Shown here in pieces: positions 54,701-64,000 of a stretch of DNA of 64,000 bases. The translations under genes and the position numbers were made by a program. How positions within the stretch are numbered: position 1 is the first letter of the stretch; the number at the start of each line of letters is the position of its first letter. The notes below the pieces were generated by a model. That model saw only the letters and a list, made by a program, of their open reading frames with translations. It was not told where the DNA came from and searched no databases. Source of the DNA: Cytidiella melzeri (lineage: Eukaryota > Basidiomycota > Agaricomycetes > Polyporales > Irpicaceae); contig JABYQR010000121.1 of the NCBI GenBank assembly GCA_022592445.1, forward strand, positions 1 to 64,000. The letters are read 5' to 3'.

Positions 54701-56441
54701 TATATTGCAGCCCTGACCTCGGATCAACTAGCTTATACTTGTTCGTGTTCCAGTCGATTGCGGCTTGATGAAGACGCATCCACTCCCGTCCAAGAAGAAC
54801 ATCATGACGGAAGTTCGAATCGTTTTCCAAGACATAGGCATGGAAGTCCTCTCGAATCCGTCCACCGAAAACAAGGGTCATTCGTGCGAACGCGGACGTG
54901 GTCGTCTTACCGGCCCCAACTACATCGCGAGGTGTAATACGGAAGAACTCAGCATGGGCACGACGAGCAACATCGCGCGTGACGTAGTTCGACGTTGCGC
55001 CGGTGTCGAGGAGGGCTCGCACACTAATGGCTCTACTTCCGTGAAGGTCGCGATTCGGCGGACCCAGCCCAATCGCGTATGTTGGGTTTGTGTCCATCTC
55101 TTCATGTACTAACGCGTACAGGGGATCGTCGCTATCATCGGTGAGTCGCTCGTCTTGTTGGGTCGGCTCTTGACTGACGAGAGGCTCGAGATCCAGCGCA
55201 GGAATATAATCATCAGGCAGATCTTGCGGGAAAAAGTCTCCGTTGTCATTCGAAAAATGTTCAGACTCCATCTCCAAGGTATGTACTTGTTGTGGTCTCG
55301 CAGCTCCATACGTTCGCTGACCATTCGACCGACCGTTTGACACAGGTGATGCCTTGGTAATGCCGGTACGACGAGCACGCTTACAATCCTTGGCGACATG
55401 ACCGCGTTCGTTACAGTTGTAACATCGGACATTCGCCGACTGCTGCATAGCATCGAGGTCCATCGGAGCGTGGTTCGCGGTGTCGTTATTGGCTGCGGTG
55501 TTGTTATTCGTGCCTGCGTTCTGCGAAAAAGGAGGAGCCAGTGCCGGGAACGGAGTGTCTCGTCTCGCCTTGTTCTTAGCTCGAGGGTCATTGCGCCCAT
55601 TCTCGTGAGGACGACGTGAAGAAGGGTGAGACTTCTGTACCTGATTAGAGAGCTGACGGTTCTGTGCCCACTCGATAGCCAGGTCGTAAATGTGCGACAT
55701 GTTCGGAGCGGTATTGGAGCGCAACGCTTCGGTGATGTACAAACGGGCTTGCTGCGGAAGCGAAGCAAGAAAATTCCATCGACGGTCTTGGTAAGTCATC
55801 TGATTGTCTGGGATGCGAGCGTCGAGCAGCTGAAACTTCTGTACAAACTCGGCCATGTCTCCCTGATAAACAGTTGCATGCATACGGGCGCGAACTTGGT
55901 CGAGGATAATAGGGTTGTCAAAACGTTGCCGTAAGAGGACTTCGAAAGCGGCCCAGTCCGCCGGAACAGCCTGACGGCTGATGAGGTTATGGTACCAGGA
56001 TAAGGCCAAATCGTCGAAGCATGTCGCGGCTGCCGGAATCCATACATCGGGTGGAACCCCCGACGCACGAACAGCGTCTCGGAAAATCGTGATCCAATGA
56101 TTCACGTTGCTATTCGGTGAGTCGAGCTCTCCTGAAAAGCGCGGCGGCGATACCTTAAACGAACCTCGATTAGGTTGAGGTGCCGCTGGTGCAGCCGGCG
56201 CGGGTGCAGGTACAGGTGCGGGTTGAGGCGCATTCACGGTCAACTGAGCCTGCGAGAGCGCGGTCGTGAGGGACTGCTCGAGTTGTTGCTGGGTCAGCAG
56301 CTGGTTCTGGGCAGCCTGGACTTGCTGTCGAGCATCTTGGAGTTCATTCGTCAGGGTGGTGAAGATCTGCTGCAGGGCTGCAGTAGCTTCGGGCGGAAAG
56401 TGATTCTGCAGGATTTGAAACGGATCCATTGTGTATGACAA
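51729..56441 (-). CDS. Ty3/gypsy Gag-Pol polyprotein, intact 1570 aa
   Basis: A single open frame encodes the whole element. Gag covers residues 1 to about 330, with a capsid-like SFKVSPPRFSGEL start. A CCHC zinc knuckle (CYNCNERGHVAKDC) lies near residue 340. Protease (LLDTGATSNYV) is near 478. Reverse transcriptase (LDLRSGYWQV, MPFGLINAPATFQ, VYLDDIIIF) centres near 815. RNase H (VIDTDASGN, SAQEREMLAVVWAL) runs to about 1100. Integrase has HHCC residues (VDLGHLG, CNECQF) and catalytic segments FDFVGP, LTDNGEEF and GRLEKFN at about 1260-1360. There is no chromodomain. No stop or frameshift is present, and Gag and Pol are not separated by a frameshift. It is likely autonomous or very recently so. 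The chosen start gives MSYTMDPF; the second Met is equally possible. Confidence 0.96.
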   Translation of the reverse strand: MSYTMDPFQILQNHFPPEATAALQQIFTTLTNELQDARQQVQAAQNQLLTQQQLEQSLTTALSQAQLTVNAPQPAPVPAPAPAAPAAPQPNRGSFKVSPPRFSGELDSPNSNVNHWITIFRDAVRASGVPPDVWIPAAATCFDDLALSWYHNLISRQAVPADWAAFEVLLRQRFDNPIILDQVRARMHATVYQGDMAEFVQKFQLLDARIPDNQMTYQDRRWNFLASLPQQARLYITEALRSNTAPNMSHIYDLAIEWAQNRQLSNQVQKSHPSSRRPHENGRNDPRAKNKARRDTPFPALAPPFSQNAGTNNNTAANNDTANHAPMDLDAMQQSANVRCYNCNERGHVAKDCKRARRTGITKASPVSNGRSNGQRTYGAARPQQVHTLEMESEHFSNDNGDFFPQDLPDDYIPALDLEPLVSQEPTQQDERLTDDSDDPLYALVHEEMDTNPTYAIGLGPPNRDLHGSRAISVRALLDTGATSNYVTRDVARRAHAEFFRITPRDVVGAGKTTTSAFARMTLVFGGRIREDFHAYVLENDSNFRHDVLLGREWMRLHQAAIDWNTNKYKLVDPRSGLQYIIRPAKPMCLPCRNVTRHFPTSCVRRHPLVAAVVEDLGPGEVCDPIVSRRILTAMKERHPRCFAEKPGYPPARQWEHDIETNDAKPIRAHGRPLSPIEQKAIKAFVDDGLKEGVIEPSSSPYSSPLLPVRKKNGELRICVDYRALNRVTVPNAYPLPRIDDCYATLAGAQFFTCLDLRSGYWQVRLSDNARPKTAFTCRYGHFQFRVMPFGLINAPATFQNMMNEILRDLLDIIVIVYLDDIIIFSKTADQHLRDVDTVMRRLEKHQLILNEKKCKWGLTSVLYLGHIVSGQGIRPNPEKVAAIRDWPRPTTITEVRGFCNLAGYYRRFIQHFAKIMNPIYDLLLGSPKKGSPIEWDADREHAFVTIKTKLTSPAFLIHPTPWRLFVIDTDASGNCIGAVLQQTSEPFRDLKGGKDDSKSTLRFAFKEKNLRTVAFESRRMTPTEQRYSAQEREMLAVVWALRKWRGYIEGSPIVVRTDHESLKYARTQKDLGRRLARFIDDLAHFDVEIIYRPGRSQLAPDALSRRGGHNETPDEQTLEPLFANPLDALRSAPDRTSTFKTLARYEQDLKAGVEADAVGDGKYRLVEEKLHRIIQLGEEELQVEVPTTVEKAEAIIRRVHVDLGHLGVPSVTPAIRRRVWMPFVTELVERVVKTCNECQFVRREPSAPQTLHPLPRVGAGDIWAFDFVGPLAKTEQGNQYLITGMDLGTDFTIANALTRRSAEAVVNILRYVISTHSKPVAILTDNGEEFRSYLVQNFLRRLGIQHLHTTPYHPQTNGRLEKFNDTLVQMLARVCAPTSQNHWDEYLPDVLLAHHAHENPSLRTSPFYLTYGRHPRLPNDHVYDVVRVPPTDQEIEAIQIQRLEHVQDLDRFRNEANEYAFARLKTEADKREGTYKEQAIGVGDLVKRKHESSTKLHPRWDGPFIVKAMTDKNTYQLQTRSGYVLRHLYNGERLRRYFPGRASDNALWFASDDLRRRDENQRLRNNRDK

Positions 56442-56674
56442 GTACCGTAAATACTATATATAATGGTGCGCGCGACGGCGGTACTATGAGCGGTGCCCTG
56501 TTCTCAGAAGGACAAAATCAGACGTCAGTTTATATAGGCCTAAAAAGAGAATATACCTTAGTACACTGCGGCAGACGGCGCGGTGCACCTATACAGAGTC
56601 AGAGTCGAGATGAGAATTCGAGGTTGACTAGAGAGAGGATGTGCGAGGTTAGCTAGACCCCACACTTGATCAAG
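56442..56674 (-). promoter_or_regulatory. Gypsy leader with palindromic LTR-proximal segment and TATA-like motif
   Basis: Next to the 5' LTR the minus strand reads cttgatcaag followed by tgtgggg. The first ten bases are a perfect palindrome, and I see no obvious tRNA primer complement. Further in, a TATA-like cctatataaac (about 56528-56538) lies some 90 bp before the Gag start. Confidence 0.45.
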
Positions 56675-56925
56675 TGTGGTTTCACTCACTTCAGACGAAG
56701 AGCGGTTCGATTTTGCGGTGAAAATGAGCGAGAGAATTCTGCCCATAACGTTCGTATTTCGAGGGTTTTTATCCCTTTCGTATTGTACAGATTTGTAAGC
56801 TACGAGAATAGGAGCTACTTGATTACTTATCATTAATAATCCTTTTATTCAGTCGTTATCAAGAAAATACGCTAAACAAGTCATGAGAACGATCAGGCGC
56901 TACTCGTACAGGTCATACCACAACA
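56675..56925 (-). repeat. 5' LTR of the intact gypsy element (251 bp)
   Basis: Copy of 51359-51609. Flanks of the two LTRs (left ...gcacct, right ctctgg...) do not form a target duplication, so the element or its flanks have been rearranged. Confidence 0.92.
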
Positions 56926-57339
56926 CTCTGGTCTCAAAACGTGTCGGATCCGCCGTTACCGACCCCAAATGGGTGTCGACAATTGTTCGAAATGCAATCA
57001 GCCAAAGCCGAACGCACAGACGACAGGATATGATTGCGCGAGGGACCTAAGGCTAGGAGGCCCGGAGGATACATTTGTTTTGTTCTTTCTGCGGTGTAGT
57101 GGACGCGACGTACAGACGAAAACAGTTTAGGCATACATACAACAAGTCAAACAGGGCATGACGTAGATCACATAAATAATAGTTGAACGTGAAAGAAGGA
57201 GAGCGGCGAGGGTCTCAGCCAAGAAAGCCACGACATGAAAAGTATGAATGGTGATGGAAGGGTAAAGCGTTTGAGTATACGACTGGAGGTTGAGCGGTTA
57301 AGGGGAATGCAAGATTGGTTTAAACACGTGGAGAGTGTT
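56926..57339. other. Intergenic between gypsy LTR and kinase 3' end
   Basis: No ORF with motifs. Likely includes the 3' UTR of the Ypk/SGK-type gene. Confidence 0.45.
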
Positions 57340-59511
<2,172 letters not shown>

Positions 59512-60116
59512 GTCGAAGAAGATGGGGTATACAGAGGGTGCTGCGACTGAGTGCTGTAAAGTGAGAGGTGAGGACTAGTGGCGATTTATAATTGTCCTGA
59601 TCTTATCGGAACAACGGGATCAATGCCGCCTATTCTGCCCGCAAGAGCTGTGAAGCACGCACCAATTATAGCTGCGTGTACGAGGACGTACGCTGTGCAC
59701 AGCGAAAGAGGAACAAGGTTGTTGTGGAAGAGGTTGCGTTGCGACGAGGTAAAAGGGGCTGGCTGGCTTGACGGCGTCTGTGAGCGTGAACTGATGTTAC
59801 TGGGCGCAACAATCGCTTTGTTAATCTACCATTGGGTAATCAGCAGCTCTAGCGTGCACAGGTTTAGCAAAGTCCAATACTTTGTTGTTTTGGCTGATGG
59901 TCGGTTGATGGCCAAGATCAAGTCAAGGCATACTACTTATACGAAACACGAATAAAGGCCAGTTTTTGACGAGCACCCGTAATGCACTAGAAATGTGACG
60001 TGACAGCCTTATCACGTGATACGTGATTATTGTCACTGTTCCTCCCAGCGCTAAATGATCTGTTCTGTGCCAGCCTGCAACCGAGAGAACTTCCTTTACC
60101 TATCCTGCCAACTGCA
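59512..60116. promoter_or_regulatory. Divergent promoter of the Ypk-like and Gle1 genes, with CACGTG palindrome
   Basis: About 600 bp separates the two start codons. At 60012-60019 tcacgtga is a perfect palindrome with an E-box core. A second acgtgat follows directly, and gtgaca (about 60000) and tgtcac (60031-60036) form an outer inverted pair. bHLH or bZIP binding is possible but unproven. A plus-strand frame at 59578-59955 has no recognised motif and is not called. Confidence 0.45.
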
Positions 60117-62128
60117 ATGAGGTTCAGCGCGCCTCGTTCTGACTCGCCGTCGCCGGTGAAGAGGTGATATTTGCTCGTGTATCCCACCAGTGCGCCTCTG
60201 CTAACTTCCGACATAGGCAAAGAAGGCCGCCTCCTCTGAGGGGATCCACATTCGGCGTGCCTTCAGATTCCTCCGACGAGGAGTATTCGGAGGCAGAGTC
60301 AACCGTGTCATCCTCTTCGTCTAGTCATGAATCTGAGTCACAGGTACCGAGATCCTCACGACCGAGAAGCAAACTCACGGCCACACCAACGTCAGGTCTT
60401 GTCTCTGAGCAGCATAACATAGAAGACATGCTTGCGTCCATCCGGCTCAGAGTCGCTCATCACGACGTCTACGAGGAGTGGGAGCAGCAGACAAGGAAAG
60501 ATGCATTCGTGAGTCCATCTCATCTTCTCCTCACGCCACTTGAGCACAGAAGTCAATGACAATGTAGGTTTCAGCTCGCCATGAGCATGCTGCACTCAGT
60601 GAACATAGGAGATACAATGTGGAGATCTCCCGTACGCAGATGGTCAACAGCCAGACCGCTCTACATCAACGGCAGCTGCAGGATGTGCAGTCGAAGCTCT
60701 CGCAGTTCAGAGGAATACAACAACAGCAGGAACAGAAGATGAGGGCAGCGTGGAATGAGAGAAATGGACAGCTGTGGAAGAGGATAGAGAGTGTTATCAA
60801 GTTGGAAGAGGATAAAGTCAAGGCGAGGTTGGAGGCTGAGCAGCGAAAACGGGAAGAAGAAGATCGCAAACGCAGGGAGGAGGAGCGGCGTATGAGAGAA
60901 GAGCAGGAACGCAAGCTTCTGGAGGAGCAGCAAAAGAAACAGGAGAAAGAGAAGAAGCAGCGTCAGCAGGAGCATGATAAAGCGAAGCAGGAAGAGGATC
61001 AACGTCGTCTCAAGGAGGAAGAAGCTCGAAAAGCAGCCCAGGACCAAGCAGCTGATGGGGCCATGCAAACCATAGGCACGTCAACGGTAGCAGAGGATTG
61101 GAAGAAAGGGCGTGAGCTGCTGAAGGCATGCTTCCCACATTCTGTTTGCTGTTCAATTTCTCATTCTCACGCGCGACCTTGCAGAAACTGAAAAGCGGAC
61201 CTATGAAGACTGTGAAGAGCGACAAACAAATGAAGTCAATCTGGAGTGCAGGTCGTCGGCAGATAACGCCTAAGATTGGGCAGCTGACCAACGACACAGA
61301 GACAATAAAGCGAGTCGTATGTCGCATGGATAAAATAAATTCTTCATATCCTTACTGACATATTCCTCAGTCTCAACAACTCATCGAAATAGTGAAACCA
61401 CCCGTACCGCACCCCAAGCCAATATACTTCGCGCTGTTATCATCACTTTCAAAGGCCATACTGCTACAAGCAGAAACAGAAGTCACAGCTGAGAAACGCA
61501 GCGCCATCCCTCTCGCACAGGTGACAGCGAATCTGCTGTGCTCCGTAGAACGATTCTGTGACGTCTTCTGGGCAAAACTGTGCCAGCGTGCAGGCGGTTG
61601 GCCAGTCCCATTAGTGATCCCAGCAGAGGATACCGACAACACTCCCTTCGATGAACCAGCGCGTCGCAAAGTTCTGGGATATCGTCCACACGAATCTGCC
61701 GCAGAGTATTCCACGAGAGTGTCGGGCCTGATGCGCGTCTATTTTCACATCTTAACGGCATCGGTCGATACTGCACTGGACCCCAGGTTCCGATTACCAA
61801 GGTACTGGACGTTCTTTGCCCGTATACTGCAACAGCCGCAGCTACTCGAAGCACCAGTTGGTCCGGAGGTTATCTTTTGTAAGTTGTCACCTCTGCGCTG
61901 ATGTTGCCAAGCTCAGTACGTATTTTAGCTGCTCTAGACGTGTATGGCGCACCCGCGCGAGAGATTTGGGGCGCTCAGTGGGTTAAGCTCTTGAGCGTTC
62001 TCTACGAAGGTGCTACTACAGGTCTTCTTGGGGACCCAAGTCGTCTCATCGGAGGGAAATCTGCTGAGGGCATAGCTGCTCGTGTCCGAGTACAATTGGA
62101 GATTGAGAGGATTATGGGCGTACTGTAG
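60117..62128 (+). CDS. GLE1: Gle1 mRNA export factor
   Basis: Start ATG at 60117 (MRFSAPRSDSPSPVKR). An intron (about 60164-60220) leads into an acidic/Ser stretch (SDSSDEEYSEAESTVSSS). A very long Glu/Lys/Arg/Gln coiled coil follows (around 60690-61050, e.g. RKREEEDRKRREEERRMREE). The C-terminal Gle1 domain has SQQLIEIVKPPVPHPKPIYF, AQVTANLLCSVERFC, STRVSGLMRVYFHILTAS, RYWTFFARILQQPQ, IWGAQWVKLLSVLYEGATTG and the final ARVRVQLEIERIMGVL. Gle1 binds inositol hexakisphosphate and activates the helicase Dbp5 on the cytoplasmic face of the nuclear pore. Short introns join the pieces in frame; stop TAG at 62126-62128. Complete. Confidence 0.92.
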
Positions 62129-62419
62129 CCGTCGTTACTTTGTGCTTTGGTCAAGCATGCTTCACTTCTTGCAGTCGCTGGAGCGTGCACACCGTTTCAT
62201 TCGCGAGACCTTCATCTGTACTATTATTGTCAACATCTTCACATTACCATTACTGCACTTCAGAATGCGATTTTTTGTAATGACACATGCTTAAATCCAT
62301 CGTGGTGGAGCTATGTCGCTGGACAAATCAATATTGCAGCTGGCATCGCGCAAGAATTCTGTGCACTGCCAACGTCCACTGTAACGTCTTCGACTATACT
62401 ACACTTTACACTGAGTACG
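62129..62419. other. Convergent intergenic region
   Basis: Gle1 (+) and the aldo-keto reductase (-) converge here. No feature beyond 3' flanks. Confidence 0.5.
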
Positions 62420-63759
62420 TCAAAAGGCACTGAATCCCAAGTAGCTACCAACGGCGAATCCAGCTGCACCAAGAAGAGCCGTGACAGCGATTCTCTTCAC
62501 CATCTTCCGAAACCGAGTGCTGCCAGGTCCGAGAAGACCAGCAGCGTCGATCGCGGCGATGTCGTCAGAAGACAGTTCTGATGGATTTCAAATGTCAGCT
62601 AGACAGACGGCCGATTTTATCATGAGTCACTCACCAAGGTCGCCTGCGTTCAGATAGCCTTCGAGTCTATCCTTCTTGGAGCTTGACCTGTAAACATTCG
62701 AATGGAACCGCGGCAGATAGAGACGTTGGAAGGAATGGACTTACGTGACAACGACTGTTCCTTTGGCCTTCGCCCATGCAAGGAGTACTTGCTCAGTAGG
62801 GACGTTCAAACGTTCAGAAATGTCTTTCAGAGGCGTGTCCAGCGGGCCACCTGGTTGACGGGTGATTGGGCTAAATATCGCACAGGGTCAGCGTAAGAAA
62901 CACGACAGTGGCGCCAATACCAACATCAGAGCACTGTACGCCTCGGTGACGATGCCGTGCAAGGCCCCAAACTCTACGATCGGGGTCTGACGAGCGAGGA
63001 CGTAGGGATGGAACAAGATCTACACGTGTACCGAAGTAAGCAAAGTAGTTCTCAACTTGAAACCAGAACACAAACCTGGTTTGCAGCTGGTTTGACCTTC
63101 GCAGAATCTAGTAGAATCTCCAGCTCGGCAACACCAAAGTTGCTCACGCCAATGCTCCTATAGGGAGACCTCAATTACAGACGTCTGCCACCTCTGCATT
63201 TCCGGCTTACTTTGCAAGACCGTCGGCCTTGATCTTTTCCATCTTTGCCCACGCGGTCGGAATATCGGGTGTAGCAAGACGAGGGGAGTGGATAAGATAC
63301 AAGTCAACATATTCCACGCCAAGCTGTCGTGCGAGATAAGTACCGTCCTAGAATCCTATGCCGAGACGTACATTCTTCAGACTGTTCTGGATTGAGGTCT
63401 CAATATCGAGGCCGTTTGTGCCGGAGTATTTGGTGGTGATAAACACGTCTTTGCGGTCCAAGCCACTCTCATGCAGAGCTTGACCTGCTTCAGTCTCATT
63501 CCTGTAGGATTGGGCTGTGTCTGCTCCGTTCCAATGAGTACTGATCATGAAGATTCTATCGATATCACAACATACCGATGTGGTTAAAGCCAACCGAAAT
63601 GGCCTGATCGACCTTGTCAATCGACTGTTGCCCATTTCCCAGCGTCCAAGTTCCAAACGCGATAGACGGAATCGAGTGACCTGTGAAGATATCAACGTGG
63701 CGTCAATCTGTCGAAAGAGTGTTGGTACCGTCATTCAGCTTTATCGTCGACCAAGGCAT
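62420..63759 (-). CDS. Aldo-keto reductase with hydrophobic C-terminal tail
   Basis: Start ATG at 63759 (MPWSTIKLNDG). A 46-bp intron follows almost at once, then HSIPSIAFGTWTLGNG and QAISVGFNHI. The next intron's acceptor gcag restores IDTAQSYRNETEAGQALHES. The catalytic tetrad of NAD(P)H-dependent AKRs is visible: Asp and Tyr in IDTAQSY, Lys in VFITTKYSG, and the His region after the 63350 intron (VDLYLIHSPRLATPDIPTAW). Later blocks: IGVSNFGVAELEILLDSAK, GGPLDTPLKDISERLNVPTE, WAKAKGTVVVT, SSKKDRLEGYLNAGDL, LSSDDIAAIDAAG. The protein ends with an added hydrophobic segment (AVTALLGAAGFAVGSYLGFS) that could anchor it to a membrane. Substrate unknown. Intact. Confidence 0.9.
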
Positions 63760-64000
63760 TGTTTTCCAGGTGCGCTACGGGTGCGACTAGATGGCGGGAG
63801 TGGACGAGACAAGGAGAGCGAGCTTGTGGGATCTGTGCACTATTATTATTGACGGTTACCCATTCGCACGCCAGCAAAATATACATGCACGTCATGGATG
63901 CATTGTGCCATCGGCCGTGGCATGTGGACCGATGCGATTTGTGCGGCAGTATGCATTCAGCATGTGAGATTCCTACCATGTATATAAGTAAGCGCCGATT
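63760..64000. other. Upstream flank of the reductase
   Basis: Promoter side of the AKR gene and window end. A tatataag motif at 63978-63986 is on the plus strand, possibly for a gene beyond the window. Confidence 0.35.

Larger units (their letters stand above)
51359..56925 (-). mobile_element. Complete Ty3/gypsy LTR retrotransposon, 5567 bp
   Basis: Two matching LTRs, a polypurine tract and one intact Gag-Pol frame. It truncates a zinc-finger gene on its left and lies about 400 bp from the 3' end of the Ypk/SGK-type kinase gene on its right. Confidence 0.95.

Noticed and set aside
60661..61068. Leu/Phe-rich minus-strand frame resembling a membrane protein
   Set aside because: Antisense of the Glu/Lys coiled coil of Gle1.

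Overview
This is a nuclear segment from a filamentous basidiomycete, most likely an Agaricomycete. Evidence: dense short GT-AG introns of about 50-65 bp in nearly every gene; a DUF6534-type multi-exon membrane protein; KDZ-type and hAT transposases; Ty3/gypsy elements with and without a chromodomain; and a fungal housekeeping set (Nop4, Gle1, Ypk/SGK-type AGC kinase, Kin4-type kinase, synaptobrevin, PIG-Y-like protein). I cannot name the species.

Left part (1 to about 26 kb): a transposon island with almost no intact host gene. Two copies of a hAT transposase 3' region form 1351-bp inverted arms that match everywhere I compared them (1-1351 and 4672-6022). They flank a truncated casein-kinase-1-like gene, which is split by an 1849-bp insertion bounded by a 5-bp duplication. 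Next come a decayed KDZ-type transposase gene (about 6850-9372), degraded LEU2 and WD40 fragments (about 11990-14020), and a dense cluster of foldback structures (14.6-17.3 kb). These are followed by a 5'-truncated chromovirus pol with three CGA-to-TGA nonsense changes, its putative 3' LTR, a copia gag fragment and an Old Yellow Enzyme pseudogene. The one intact-looking gene here encodes a 144-residue protein with a signal peptide (23189-23678).

Right part (about 26.8 to 64 kb): mostly ordinary intact genes. In order: a coiled-coil protein (-), a GNAT-Mss4 fusion (+) overlapped by a 65-codon spliced ORF, a RING protein (+) with a possible 4-nt microexon, a DUF6534 membrane protein (-), synaptobrevin (+) with a start codon apparently split by an intron, a PIG-Y-like protein (+), an intron-containing tRNA-Glu, Nop4 (+), a Kin4-type kinase (-), the N-terminus of a zinc-finger gene cut by an intact Ty3/gypsy element (51359-56925), Ypk/SGK kinase (-), Gle1 (+) and an aldo-keto reductase (-).

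The housekeeping genes have no shared pathway; several concern membrane traffic and signalling (synaptobrevin, PIG-Y, Ypk) or nuclear RNA biology (Nop4, Gle1). Ypk and Gle1 are divergent and share a 0.6-kb intergenic region with a CACGTG palindrome. Exon boundaries were read by eye from GT/AG signals and family alignment from memory; no alignment or database search was run.
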